From positions 3,501,001 to 3,565,000 of the forward strand of contig NZ_JAZHRU010000001.1 of NCBI RefSeq assembly GCF_036924525.1: DNA of 64,000 nt, in the 5' to 3' direction. This stretch comes from Bradyrhizobium sp. AZCC 1719. Lineage in GTDB: Bacteria > Pseudomonadota > Alphaproteobacteria > Rhizobiales > Xanthobacteraceae. The first letter of the stretch is position 1, and each line of letters begins with the position of its first letter. Made by a program: the position numbers and the translations under genes. The notes under the pieces were generated by a model, which worked only from the letters and a program-made list of their open reading frames with translations, did no database searches and was not told the origin of the DNA. Positions 17,529 to 26,462 of the stretch are shown here, piece by piece.

Positions 17529-18143
17529 ATGAATCGTCCGGTCCGAACGGGAACTGATCCCGATGAGGCGCGCGCGCGCATCCTGGAGGTGGCGGAGGAG
17601 CACTTTCGCCGCATCGGTTACCATAAGACGTCGGTGGCCGACATCGCCTCCGAACTCGGCATGAGCCCGGCGAATGTCTACCGCTTCTTTTCCTCCAGGG
17701 ATGCGATCAACGAGTCGATCTGCGAGCGGGTTTTGAACGAGGTTGCTGACATCGCCTTTGCGATCGCACACACGAACGCGCCGGCCATGGAGAAACTCGA
17801 TCAACTCCTGACCGCCGTTCACCGCCACAACAAGATGACGCTGGTCAAGCAAAGGCACATGCACGACCTGATTGTCGTCGCTATGCAGGAGAACTGGACG
17901 ATCATCAAGGCGCACGTCGAACGGATAGTGGCGATCTTCGAGGCGATCATACGCGAGGGCATCGAAGCGGGCGAGTTCGAGGTCGAAGATGCCGCGAAAG
18001 CTGCGCGAGCTGTCAAATTCGCCTTCACGCCATTCTTCCATCCGCGTCTGATCGAGCACTGCGTTCAACACGGCGAAGATACCGAAGCAGACCTGCGCGA
18101 GCATATTCGCTTTATCGTGAAAGCTCTTGGCAGGTCCGGCTAA
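17529..18143 (+). CDS. TetR-family regulator, distal gene of the RND operon
   Basis: A 204-residue TetR regulator starting 15 bases after the pump gene, so it is probably co-transcribed. The helix-turn-helix is TSVADIASELGMSPANVYRFF within the N-terminal 60 residues. FKFAFTPFFHPRLIEHC-like residues near the end (actual text VKFAFTPFFHPRLIE) are typical of the TetR C-terminal domain found beside RND pumps. It probably adds feedback control; the operon thus has a regulator at each end. No obvious separate promoter is seen. Confidence 0.92.
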   Translation: MNRPVRTGTDPDEARARILEVAEEHFRRIGYHKTSVADIASELGMSPANVYRFFSSRDAINESICERVLNEVADIAFAIAHTNAPAMEKLDQLLTAVHRHNKMTLVKQRHMHDLIVVAMQENWTIIKAHVERIVAIFEAIIREGIEAGEFEVEDAAKAARAVKFAFTPFFHPRLIEHCVQHGEDTEADLREHIRFIVKALGRSG

Positions 18144-18287
18144 ACCAGTCCGCGTATTCAGGTCTGTGGTTCCGAACTAAGCCGACTGCGTCGGAAACCG
18201 CAGGCTATGCTCTGTGGGAGTTGGAGGCTGGTAACTGCCTCCGGCGACCCGGTGAGTACAGTCGAGAGGCTTTCTCCCACCAATTTG

Positions 18288-20537
18288 TCACGCGAATTTG
18301 ACGCTCTTGTTCAGGGGCAGTTCGCGCACACGCTTTCCGGTGAGAGCAAAGATGGCGTTCGCGAGCGCCGGTGCCGCAGGCGGAACGGGGGGTTCGCCAA
18401 TTCCCCGCACCTCACCGCCAAGCTGCAATCCCTTGACGATGATTTCCGGTGCCTGATGGAATCTCATTCCCTCGAACTCGTGATAATTGGTCTGGACCGG
18501 CGCGAAGTTGTCGTAGGTCAGCTCACAATTCATCGCGTGGCCCAAGCCCCAGATAATGCCTCCCTGGATTTGCGCCTCGAAATTGATTGGGTCGAGAACG
18601 CGCCCCACCTCGCAAACGGCGTATACTTTGTCGATTCTGATGCCTTGAGCCGTATCGCTCACTTCAACGACTTGGGCCATCGGTACGCCAAATGATAATG
18701 TCAGGGCGACCCCACGAGCGCGCCTGCTGTCTATTCGCGGCCCTTTCCATGCAGAAATATCCCGCAAGGTCTCCAGGACTGCCTTCGATGTCTTATGATC
18801 GCATAGACGAATAAGTTCCGACATCGGATCAGCGCCGGCGGCATGGATCAATTCGTCCAGGAAGGAGGCGTGATGAAACCCATTCGCCGAGGCTCCAACC
18901 GATCGCCACGGGCTGACGGGCACCATTTCCTTCGCCCGGTAACCTGTCACCCGGTAGTTCGGTATTGCGAAAGGTTGGTCCCAAACACCATTGACACTGC
19001 TAGTATCGGGGCCGGGAGGAACGGGCGCCTGCAGACGGTTAAACCAAGAGGCCCCCATTGATTGGCCAGCGATATCGATGCTCATGCTCTCGACCTTGCC
19101 ATCGCGAACCGTTCCCTTTGCGCGCGAGAGCTGGATTGGGCGCGGATAGTCGTGCGCCATGTTCTCTTCTCGGCTCCACGTCATTTTGACCGGAACGCCT
19201 TCCATCGCAATCGCAAGCTCGATGGCCTGCAACGCATAGGTATCGTCGAGTCGAGCTCCGAAGCTTCCGCCGATTGGCTGAGCGTGCACATAAACCTTGG
19301 ATTCCGGCAGTTGGGCCAGCTTCGCGGCATGCACCTGGAGGAATAGCGGGATCTGCGTTCCCGTCCAGATGTCGAGCCGTTCCTTCGTGTAGAGTACAAC
19401 CGCATTCATGGGCTCAAGCGGCGCGTGAGCTAGATATGGCGTTCGATACTCCGCCTCAATCTGGTTGGATGCGGCGGTCAATGCCTTCTCGACGTCTCCG
19501 TCGTTGCGAAGTCGGCTGTCCTGCAGGTCTTTGGAGAACGAATTCTCTAATAACTTCCACATTCCAGCCGAGTTGGCCGGATAGGGAGGATCGTTCCATT
19601 CGATCTTGATCGCGGCCGCAGCCTGAAAGGCTCTCCACGTGTTATCGGCGATGACGCCCACACCGTCTTTGACCGGGACGATCTTCTTTACGCCCCTCAT
19701 CTTTTCCGCGATAGAGGCATCGTATCGTTTGATCGTGCCTCCCATGCCAGGATTGGCACGCACGGTTGCGTACAGCATCCGGTCCAAACGAACATCAATC
19801 CCATACTGCTGTGTACCGGTAGACTTCGCAACGATATCGATCCTGCGCATGCTCTTGCCGATGTAACGCCACTCCTGTTCCGAGCGGAGCGTGACATCAG
19901 TAATGGGCTCAAGCTGCGCTGCCTCGACGGCTAGTTCCGCGTAAGTAACGGACTTGCCATCGGGGAAGATCACCTGGCCATCTTTGGTTTTCAGTTGCGA
20001 TCGGGACACTCCCGATCTCTTGGCGGCCGCCTCCTTCAGAGTCTCGCGCGCAACAGCCCCCGCCATGCGAAGTTTATGATATCCATCGGGTACAGTGGAG
20101 GAACCACCGGTGATCTGCATACCTAGCAGACGGCTTAACACTTCGCCGCCACCACGCGCACCCCGTGCCAAGAAGCCATCATCGATTGTAGCAAAGGGCA
20201 GGCTGTCGTCCATGATCCGGCTGTTGAAGTATGCCGGACTGGGCGGACCAGGATCGATGCGAACCTTATGCGGATCCACATCGAGCTCTTCAGCAATAAG
20301 ATGAGCTTGGATGGAATAGGAGCCTTGGCCTTTATCGGCTCGCGGAGTAATAAGCGTGACGCCCTTCGCATCGACGCGGACGTAGGGCGTGATCGCGGCT
20401 TCACCCGGCTGGAGGCCTTTGAGCAACGGATTGAGAGGTTCCTTGCGCAAGTTGTAATAGCCGAACGCGACGCCACCGGCGATCGCCGCGGATCCGATCA
20501 GAAACGTGCGTCGTGCAATTTTTCCAAGCCGAGCCAC
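18288..20537 (-). CDS. Molybdenum hydroxylase large subunit, IorB-like, Tat-exported
   Basis: A 749-residue molybdopterin-cytosine-dinucleotide-binding subunit of the xanthine dehydrogenase family, in the isoquinoline 1-oxidoreductase (IorB) branch. The N-terminus has a twin-arginine signal (RRTFLIGSAAIAGGVAFGYY), placing the enzyme in the periplasm. GGSFGARLDDTYALQAIE is the Mo-cofactor region. The catalytic glutamate is Glu715 in RGIGEPPVPP near the C-terminus. It starts one base after the [2Fe-2S] subunit gene ends. Relatives hydroxylate N-heteroaromatics or aldehydes and pass electrons to a cytochrome c, which is not encoded nearby. Confidence 0.92.
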   Translation of the reverse strand: MARLGKIARRTFLIGSAAIAGGVAFGYYNLRKEPLNPLLKGLQPGEAAITPYVRVDAKGVTLITPRADKGQGSYSIQAHLIAEELDVDPHKVRIDPGPPSPAYFNSRIMDDSLPFATIDDGFLARGARGGGEVLSRLLGMQITGGSSTVPDGYHKLRMAGAVARETLKEAAAKRSGVSRSQLKTKDGQVIFPDGKSVTYAELAVEAAQLEPITDVTLRSEQEWRYIGKSMRRIDIVAKSTGTQQYGIDVRLDRMLYATVRANPGMGGTIKRYDASIAEKMRGVKKIVPVKDGVGVIADNTWRAFQAAAAIKIEWNDPPYPANSAGMWKLLENSFSKDLQDSRLRNDGDVEKALTAASNQIEAEYRTPYLAHAPLEPMNAVVLYTKERLDIWTGTQIPLFLQVHAAKLAQLPESKVYVHAQPIGGSFGARLDDTYALQAIELAIAMEGVPVKMTWSREENMAHDYPRPIQLSRAKGTVRDGKVESMSIDIAGQSMGASWFNRLQAPVPPGPDTSSVNGVWDQPFAIPNYRVTGYRAKEMVPVSPWRSVGASANGFHHASFLDELIHAAGADPMSELIRLCDHKTSKAVLETLRDISAWKGPRIDSRRARGVALTLSFGVPMAQVVEVSDTAQGIRIDKVYAVCEVGRVLDPINFEAQIQGGIIWGLGHAMNCELTYDNFAPVQTNYHEFEGMRFHQAPEIIVKGLQLGGEVRGIGEPPVPPAAPALANAIFALTGKRVRELPLNKSVKFA

Positions 20538-20538
20538 G

Positions 20539-20997
20539 CTATTTCCCCTTCATCATCTGGGCTGCAGTTTCGACGGCGCGCCGGATGCGAGGGTAGGTGC
20601 CGCATCGACAGAGATTTCCGCTCATCGCATCGTCAATATCGGTCTTAGACGGATCGGGGGTTTTCGACAGGAAGGCTGCTGCAGTCATCATTTGGCCGGA
20701 CTGACAATAGCCGCACTGCGCAACTTGGTGCTCGATCCAAGCCTGCTGAATCACGTGTGGGTTTGCCGGCGTTCCAAGACCCTCGATCGTCGTGACGCTG
20801 CCGCGAACCTCGCCAGCACTGATCGAGCAGGAACGAACCGCCTCGCCGTCCACGTGCACAGTGCATGCGCCGCAGAGGCCAGCGCCGCAGCCATACTTCG
20901 GTCCTGTAATGCCGAGTTCATCTCGAAGCACCCAAAGAAGCGGAATTTCCGGTTCGATGTCCAAGTCGTGCCGCTTGCCATTGACGGTCAATTGCAT
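20539..20997 (-). CDS. (2Fe-2S)-binding small subunit, IorA-like
   Basis: A 152-residue electron-transfer subunit partnering the large subunit at 18288. The plant-type ferredoxin cluster uses Cys37, Cys42, Cys45 and Cys57 ([17 protein letters not shown]). The C-terminal cluster uses Cys95, Cys98, Cys130 and Cys132 (CGYCQSGQ and NLCRCGTY). All eight ligands are present and the length matches the IorA/CoxS family. It has no signal peptide of its own, as expected if it is co-exported with the Tat-tagged partner. The two genes form a tight operon read leftwards. Confidence 0.93.
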   Translation of the reverse strand: MQLTVNGKRHDLDIEPEIPLLWVLRDELGITGPKYGCGAGLCGACTVHVDGEAVRSCSISAGEVRGSVTTIEGLGTPANPHVIQQAWIEHQVAQCGYCQSGQMMTAAAFLSKTPDPSKTDIDDAMSGNLCRCGTYPRIRRAVETAAQMMKGK

Positions 20998-21158
20998 TGC
21001 GAGTGCTCCAGCGATTGAGAAAACGACGATTGGCGCCCGTCCACTCTTCAGGAGCTCCCAACACCCTGGCAGAGTTGAGGTCCCGCTGACAATGCGCGGT
21101 CATTCCCTATGGGGCGTTCCTCGTCTATTACCAGACTTGACTAGTTTTTTGCAAGTGA

Positions 21159-21173
21159 CTAAGTTTTGCTTAG
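21159..21173. promoter_or_regulatory. Inverted repeat CTAAG-TTTTG-CTTAG in divergent intergenic region
   Basis: A perfect five-base-arm repeat between the divergent IorA-like gene and the QueG-like gene. It sits in an A/T-rich stretch with a possible -35 (TTGACT at 21137). The arm context AAGTGACTA resembles the arm of the 9550 repeat. Control site is plausible but weakly supported. Confidence 0.35.
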
Positions 21174-21232
21174 ACATTTTGATTTGATCGAGATCGGGGC
21201 CGAGTTTGACCTGCTGATGAGGGAGCTGGTGT

Positions 21233-22573
21233 GTGGTCGATTTAGCGAGTCATCCAACCGTTGTATCGCATCGAGCTGAGACAAAAGCGTCGCCGCCGCA
21301 CACATTGGATGCCGATCTGCTTAGATCATTGTGTTTGGAAGCGGGGGCGGACGACGTAGGATTCGTCGAGGTCGATCGGGAATATCTCGCGGCGCACCGT
21401 GCGGATATCGTCAGTGTGTTCCCGCGCACGAAATCGATCATCAGTATTGTGTGTCGGATGAATCGCGAGAACATCCGAACTCCAATGCGATCCATCGCAA
21501 ATATCGAATTTCACCACGTCGTGCACAAGACAGACGGCGTGGTTCGAGAGATCGTCAGTAGACTGGAAGACGTTGGCGTTCGAGCGATAAATGCAGCTGC
21601 CGTCGGCTTTCCGATGGAAATGGACCGGTTCGGCGCAGGTAAGCAGTGGCTGGTATCGCACAAGCCCATTGCCGAAGCGGCCGGCCTTGGTCGGATGGGC
21701 ATTCATCGCAACGTCATCCATCCCAAGTTTGGCAACTTTATTCTTCTCGGGACCGTTTTGCTGGACGCGGAGGTCAGCGCTTATTCCCGACCGCTCGACT
21801 TCAGCCCTTGTCTGGAATGCAAGCTCTGCGTTTCCGCTTGTCCCACGGGTGCGATCGCGCCAGATGGGCATTTTGATTTCGCGGCATGCTACACGCACAA
21901 CTATCGTGAATTCTCAGGCGGTTTCACCGATTGGGTAGATACGATCGCCGACAGTCCGAGTTCGCGTGCCTATCGGGATAGAGTCACGCCGGCAGAAACG
22001 GCCTCAATGTGGCAAAGCCTTTCCTTCGGAGCGAATTACAAAGCCGCTTACTGTATGGCGGTGTGTCCGGCAGGCGAAGATGTGATCGGTCCGTATCTTG
22101 CCGACCGAAAGCAATACATGGAAGAGATAGCCAGACCGCTAAACGAAAAGGCTGAGACCGTCTATGTCGTCGCCGGATCTGACGCTGAAGCCTACGTGCC
22201 CCGCCGCTTCCCGCACAAGCCGATCAAGCGCGTCCGCAACGGGCTCTCGAACATACGTTCGATTTTCGCCTTTCTGAGATCGCTTACATTGGTCTTTCAG
22301 CGGGGACGTTCTGCCGGCCTTAATGCGACGTTTCATTTCACATTCGTCGGCCGCGAAACCGCGGAAGTGACCGTCGAGATCAGGAACAAGACGATAAAGG
22401 TTACCAATGGCCGCCACGGTGCGGCAGATTTCGCTATGACAGCCGATAGTGACGCGTGGCTGAGCTTTGTCCGCAAAGAGGTGAAGCTGCCTTGGCTGCT
22501 GCTGCGCAGGAGACTTCGCTTCCGCGGTTCACCGAGGCTGCTGCAGGCCTTTGGCCGGTGCTTTCCGTCTTGA
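21233..22573 (+). CDS. QueG/reductive-dehalogenase-like 4Fe-4S protein with C-terminal SCP2 domain
   Basis: A 446-residue protein with two parts. Residues about 25-290 resemble the corrinoid-binding fold of epoxyqueuosine reductase QueG and reductive dehalogenases (HKPIAEAAGLGRMGIHRN, then HPKFGNFILLGTVLLD). A canonical 4Fe-4S motif follows: Cys193, Cys196, Cys199, Cys203 in CLECKLCVSACPTGAI. A second cluster region is less complete (YCMAVCPAG). The last 95 residues look like an SCP2 sterol-carrier domain (FTFVGRETAEVTVEI, then GAADFAMTADSDAWLSFV). Start is GTG. It is longer than QueG and unlikely to serve tRNA modification; a catabolic redox role is inferred. Confidence 0.78.
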   Translation: MVDLASHPTVVSHRAETKASPPHTLDADLLRSLCLEAGADDVGFVEVDREYLAAHRADIVSVFPRTKSIISIVCRMNRENIRTPMRSIANIEFHHVVHKTDGVVREIVSRLEDVGVRAINAAAVGFPMEMDRFGAGKQWLVSHKPIAEAAGLGRMGIHRNVIHPKFGNFILLGTVLLDAEVSAYSRPLDFSPCLECKLCVSACPTGAIAPDGHFDFAACYTHNYREFSGGFTDWVDTIADSPSSRAYRDRVTPAETASMWQSLSFGANYKAAYCMAVCPAGEDVIGPYLADRKQYMEEIARPLNEKAETVYVVAGSDAEAYVPRRFPHKPIKRVRNGLSNIRSIFAFLRSLTLVFQRGRSAGLNATFHFTFVGRETAEVTVEIRNKTIKVTNGRHGAADFAMTADSDAWLSFVRKEVKLPWLLLRRRLRFRGSPRLLQAFGRCFPS

Positions 22574-22912
22574 TCGTTCTGAGCGTGGACAGACGGCCAT
22601 AAAGCCGTACAGATCTGATGCCCGAGCGTCTAAGCGTTGGCGCGGTAGCGCCCCCGGTCGCCAGTGTATCCTATCCTGCTATTTTGAAAGCACCGCGGAC
22701 GGATGATCAACGCACTGCTTTACGAATCAAGATGCTCGCCGAGGCAAACGTTTTGCCTTGACGTTGTGCATGATGACCATCATTCTCGTTGCTGAAGATG
22801 AGGAACGAGGCAGAAAGCGCACCGAACTCTGGGCACTCTGGCAACTGTTCAGACGTCAGCGTTGCCCGTGCGGAATGGAGCAGATGCGCGCTGAGTGTCC
22901 AGGGGGGCGGCG
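22574..22912. other. Intergenic region with a probable promoter
   Basis: No gene is recognised in this 339-base stretch. It contains a TTGACG -35-like element at 22758-22763, with a CATTCT -10-like element 17 bases further on. The spacer holds a palindrome, ATGATGACCATCAT. This is the likely promoter of the LysR gene that follows, with an untranslated leader of about 120 bases. Confidence 0.5.
22758..22786 (+). promoter_or_regulatory. Probable promoter with ATGATG-AC-CATCAT palindrome
   Basis: TTGACG (22758-22763), a 17-base spacer, then CATTCT. The palindrome ATGATGACCATCAT at 22770-22783 overlaps the spacer and the -10. It resembles the GATGATAATCATC sites at 47942 and 59374. The next gene is the LysR regulator at 22913. 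Confidence 0.42.
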
Positions 22913-23983
22913 ATGGCGGTTGAGGTTCTGACGCAATCTTCCGGAGGCCATCGGGACGCTTGCCAGACCGTCGAGTCGACTACCGAAGCTGCAAGCGGTC
23001 AGGTCCAGATTTCGTCGCCGAGAGCACGAGGACGAGCGGCGGAAGTAAACTGGGATCTCTTCCGACTATTCGTTTCCGTCGCCAAGATCGGCAGTCTCAA
23101 TCGGGCGGCTCGCGAAATTGGTATGAGCCAGCCGACACTCGGTCGGCGATTGAAGGAGCTGGAACGCTACATCGGAGCTCCGCTGTTCTTTCGAGTGTCG
23201 TCCGGTGTCAAGCTCACACAGGAAGGCGAACAACTCCGTCAGTCGGCGGCTGACATGGTACGTTCGTTCGAGTTGTTTCAGCGCGACCTGTCATCGCGCG
23301 TCGGGGACAGATCCTACTCTATCAAGATCTCTGCCACGGAAGGCCTGACCAAGCACTGGTTGTTGCCTCGCGTCAGAAAGCTGCGTGCGCTGGACGACCA
23401 GATCCGACTTGAGATTAACTCCACGGTTCTGCAGCAGAATCTTGCCGCAAGCGATCTCGATTTCGTTCTCAGGATGGGACATCCGGGCGACAACGAGCTG
23501 ATTGGGCGGCGGGTGGCGACGGTTGCATTCGGTTTGTTCGCATCCGAAGCCTACCTGGCTGGGCATCCGGCGCCACGGTCTGTTGCGGATCTCGACAAGC
23601 ACGAGATTATCGGGAGTCCGGTTGACTTTGCCGACCTTCGCAGTGAACGTGCTGGACAAATGGTTCTCCTCACGCGCTTCAAGGCTGCCGCGGACGCCCG
23701 CGGCGCATTGAGGGTAATGCCGATCGCAAATCATTTTTCGGCCGCTGCCGCGGGACTGGGGTTGGCATTCCTGGCGGTCCCGTTCGCTCTCGCAGAGGGC
23801 TTGGTGCGTGTTCTTCCGCACGAATCGTCGTCAATGGATCTTTGGCTATTGCGTCGACGCGAGAGCGATCTACGCAAGCTGACACGGCAGGTCCGTCGAT
23901 GCCTCGAAGCAGAGTTTGCGGAGTCTCGTGCGTGGTTTCTGGGGCAGCAAGGGCCTCGAAGGCGTTTGCAGCGCATTGCGTGA
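22913..23983 (+). CDS. LysR-family transcriptional regulator with extended N-terminus
   Basis: A 356-residue LysR regulator. About 45 residues of low-complexity leader precede the winged helix: DLFRLFVSVAKIGSLNRAAR, then IGMSQPTLGRRLKELE. GTG at 22895 or ATG at 22913 could be used; the AGGGGGGC element favours 22913. The effector domain is complete. The proline-free extension is unusual, since most LysR proteins start within ten residues of the helix-turn-helix. Targets are unclear: its neighbours are the QueG-like gene upstream and a convergent old-yellow-enzyme gene. Confidence 0.9.
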   Translation: MAVEVLTQSSGGHRDACQTVESTTEAASGQVQISSPRARGRAAEVNWDLFRLFVSVAKIGSLNRAAREIGMSQPTLGRRLKELERYIGAPLFFRVSSGVKLTQEGEQLRQSAADMVRSFELFQRDLSSRVGDRSYSIKISATEGLTKHWLLPRVRKLRALDDQIRLEINSTVLQQNLAASDLDFVLRMGHPGDNELIGRRVATVAFGLFASEAYLAGHPAPRSVADLDKHEIIGSPVDFADLRSERAGQMVLLTRFKAAADARGALRVMPIANHFSAAAAGLGLAFLAVPFALAEGLVRVLPHESSSMDLWLLRRRESDLRKLTRQVRRCLEAEFAESRAWFLGQQGPRRRLQRIA

Positions 23984-24147
23984 CGGTCTCATGATGCCCT
24001 GAAAACGAGCGCACCGGATCTTCCGCGGTCGCGGAGTGGCTTGGCGTCTCCTATTTCGCGGAGCCTATTGCCGCTAACAGCTATGTAGGCAGTGCTTGGC
24101 ATGGCTCAGTTGCCAGAGCTTGTCTCAATCAAAAGGAGAAAGCCGGA

Positions 24148-25245
24148 TCAAAGCATCGCCATCGATGCCGGAGAAAATGCCGACAGTTCGGCGAATTGCC
24201 GGTCGCGGACTTTCGATGTCCAATATGGATCGGCGATCAGCGCCCGGCCCACCGCGACAAGATCGAACTCGCCACGTCCAAGGCGCGCTTCCAGATCGTG
24301 CAACTCGCGGACTTCGGCGCTCTTGCCCTTGTAGGAGTCGATAAAGTCGGCACCTTTGAGGCCGACAGATCCAACGGTGATCGATGGTTTTCCGGTAAGC
24401 TTTTTGCTCCATCCGGCGAGATTGAGATCGGAACCGGAGAACTCGGGCTCCCAGAATCGTCGCGTTGAAGCGTGGAATATGTCGACGCCGGCGTCGACCA
24501 GCGGAGTCAGGAGGGCGGCCAGCTCGTCAGGGGTGTGCGCAAGTCGCGCGCTATAGTCTTGCTGTTTCCACTGGGAGAAACGGTGAATGATGACAAAGTC
24601 CGGTCCGACGCGCGTTCGAATTGCCTTGATGATCTCAGCGGCGAACCGGGTCCGCTTTACCAGGTTTCCCCCGTAGGCGTCGTCTCGCCTGTTGGACTGC
24701 GCCCAGAGGAATTGGTCCACCAGATATCCATGCGCCCCATGTAACTCGACAGCGTCGAAGCCGATCTCTTTCGCAACCAGTGCAGCTCTTGCAAACGCGT
24801 CGATCGTGTCGGCGATATCCGAATCGGTCATCGGCTCGGCGACTTGCTTCCCGGAACCCGAAAGTCCCGAGGGCCCGTCCGATTTGCCGGCAGGCCGGGG
24901 ACCGGTGCCCGCTCTGCGCACCATGCCCTGATGCCAGATCTGCGGCGCGATCTTCGCGCCGGCGGCATGGACGGCAGCGACGACCTTGCGCCAGCCGTCG
25001 ACGCTCTGGGGTGAATACAGGTTCGGGATATTGGAATCGTTTGAGCTGCCGGCCCGATCGATGGTCGTGCCTTCGGTAATGATCAGCCCAACCCCGCCTT
25101 CCGCTCGCCGGCGGTAGTATGCGGCAACATCGTCTCCGGGCGTCTCGTCGGGACTTTTGGAGCGGGTCATGGGCGCCATAACCACACGATTGCGAATTTC
25201 AAGCGATTTCAGCTTGAAGGATTCGAACAGTGGGTTAGTCGTCAT
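24148..25245 (-). CDS. Old yellow enzyme family alkene reductase
   Basis: A 365-residue FMN-dependent ene-reductase that reduces activated C=C bonds with NAD(P)H. NRVVMAPMTRSKSPD and GGVGLIITEGTTI are the first barrel strands. IWHQGMVRR covers the region preceding the substrate pocket. FDAVELHGAHGYLVDQFLW is the classic family signature, and FDLVAVGRALIADPYW forms the phosphate-binding end of the barrel. The size matches NemA/OPR-type enzymes. It stands alone on the minus strand between LysR and a crotonase gene. Likely substrates are unsaturated carbonyl compounds, nitro compounds or enones from ring cleavage. Confidence 0.92.
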   Translation of the reverse strand: MTTNPLFESFKLKSLEIRNRVVMAPMTRSKSPDETPGDDVAAYYRRRAEGGVGLIITEGTTIDRAGSSNDSNIPNLYSPQSVDGWRKVVAAVHAAGAKIAPQIWHQGMVRRAGTGPRPAGKSDGPSGLSGSGKQVAEPMTDSDIADTIDAFARAALVAKEIGFDAVELHGAHGYLVDQFLWAQSNRRDDAYGGNLVKRTRFAAEIIKAIRTRVGPDFVIIHRFSQWKQQDYSARLAHTPDELAALLTPLVDAGVDIFHASTRRFWEPEFSGSDLNLAGWSKKLTGKPSITVGSVGLKGADFIDSYKGKSAEVRELHDLEARLGRGEFDLVAVGRALIADPYWTSKVRDRQFAELSAFSPASMAML

Positions 25246-25468
25246 GATGCGCCTCCGCAGTAGATATTGGGGTTTGCAGCGCTGCGGCCGCCAGCTGTTA
25301 GCGCCGGGAGAGTAAACGACCTACCCACCATCATGAAATTCATTCCTGAATAAGCGAGGCACAAGAATGTTGTAGCCGGCGTCGGGCACAAATTGTCTTG
25401 TGACCTGATCGAGCGCACCGCCGCGGGCTGCTATCCCCTCAGGTGTCAAGCGCTGCAAGGAGGAGCAA

Positions 25469-26260
25469 ATGAGCGAGCAGAAGCCCCCGCTGGGTCAGAT
25501 CCGCACTGAAGTTCATGATCGGGTGCTGAAAATCATCATCGACAATCCGACGAAGAAGAATTCGTTCAACCCGCAGATGATGGTGCAGATCTCCGATGCG
25601 ATGACCTTGCTGGATCGCAATGACGATTATTGGGCCGGCGTGGTCTGCGCCGAGGGCAGCGACTTTACCTCCGGCCTCGACATGCCCAAATTCTTCGGCC
25701 CGAAGGCCGAAAGGGTTGATCCCCCGGCTGCCAACATCGACGTGTTCGCCCTCAAGGGACGTTGCCGAAAACCGGTTATCACCGCGGTGCAGGGCATCGT
25801 CTACACCATCGGCATCGAAATGATGCTCGCCGGAGACATTGTCGTCGCTGCCTCAAACAGTCGATTCTGCCAAATGGAGTCGAAGAGGGGCATTGCGCCG
25901 CTCGGCGGTGCGCACTTCCGCTTTCTGACCCGGGCCGGTTGGGGGGATGCAATGTACCATCTGTTCCTGTGCGACGAGTTCGATGCCGCGCAAGCCCATA
26001 AGATCGGCCTTGTGCAGGAAGTGGTCGAACCCGGAAAGCAAATTGAGCGTGCGATGGAGCTGGCGCAAGCGATCGTCAAGAACGCGCCGATCGGAATCCA
26101 GGTCACCAAAGAAGCTGCGTTGAAGTACATCGAGGCCGCTGAAAGAGCTGCGATCGACTACATCCCCAAGATCAAGGATCGTGTCTTCAACAGCCAGGAC
26201 ATGATGGAGGGCATCCAGTCCTTCGTCGAACGTCGTGCCGCGATCTTCAAGGGACGTTAG
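25469..26260 (+). CDS. Enoyl-CoA hydratase (crotonase) family protein
   Basis: A 263-residue crotonase starting at an ATG preceded by AAGGAGGAGCAA, one of the best ribosome sites in the window. Both catalytic glutamate positions are kept: Glu in YTIGIEMMLAGD and Glu in FCQMESKRGI. TSGLDMPKF forms the oxyanion loop, in place of the usual SAGAD. The C-terminal helices (VFNSQDMMEGIQSFVERR) match hydratase/isomerase members. It precedes a decayed SDR piece and the haloalkane-dehalogenase-like gene. Likely hydration or retro-aldol chemistry on an acyl-CoA. Confidence 0.9.
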   Translation: MSEQKPPLGQIRTEVHDRVLKIIIDNPTKKNSFNPQMMVQISDAMTLLDRNDDYWAGVVCAEGSDFTSGLDMPKFFGPKAERVDPPAANIDVFALKGRCRKPVITAVQGIVYTIGIEMMLAGDIVVAASNSRFCQMESKRGIAPLGGAHFRFLTRAGWGDAMYHLFLCDEFDAAQAHKIGLVQEVVEPGKQIERAMELAQAIVKNAPIGIQVTKEAALKYIEAAERAAIDYIPKIKDRVFNSQDMMEGIQSFVERRAAIFKGR

Positions 26261-26287
26261 TCGCCTGCGCCCGCGACTAGTTCGGCA

Positions 26288-26429
26288 GTGAAAAGGAATC
26301 AGCGCGAAAGGCATTTGATCTTACGAAGATCGCGCTCGTGGCGGACGGCTAACGGTGGATTGGGCGCCAAATGGCCGAGGCGCTGGGCGAGCGAGGTGTC
26401 AAGGTGATTGTGCCGTCGCGGAATAGGTA
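26288..26429 (+). pseudogene. Remnant of the 5' end of a short-chain dehydrogenase gene
   Basis: This stretch aligns at the nucleotide level with the start of the SDR gene at 27428-27575. Shared landmarks in order are GAAAAGGAATC, GGCATT(T/C)GATCTTACG, ATCGC(G/C)CTCGT and GCCGAGGC(G/A)CTGGGCGAGC, ending AAGGTGATT. Small deletions remove the start codon and break the frame, and similarity ends shortly before TAG at 26427-26429. It is a decayed partial duplicate. The crotonase and dehalogenase-like genes flank it, so a duplication or insertion separated it from the intact copy 1.1 kb downstream. Confidence 0.8.
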
Positions 26430-26462
26430 GCTTGAGCAGAACCGAAGGAGCCATGACTTGCC

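Noticed and set aside
18223..18242. GGAGGC-N8-GCCTCC hairpin between convergent TetR and molybdenum-subunit genes
   Set aside because: The loop is long and no T tract follows on either strand, so it is not a convincing terminator.
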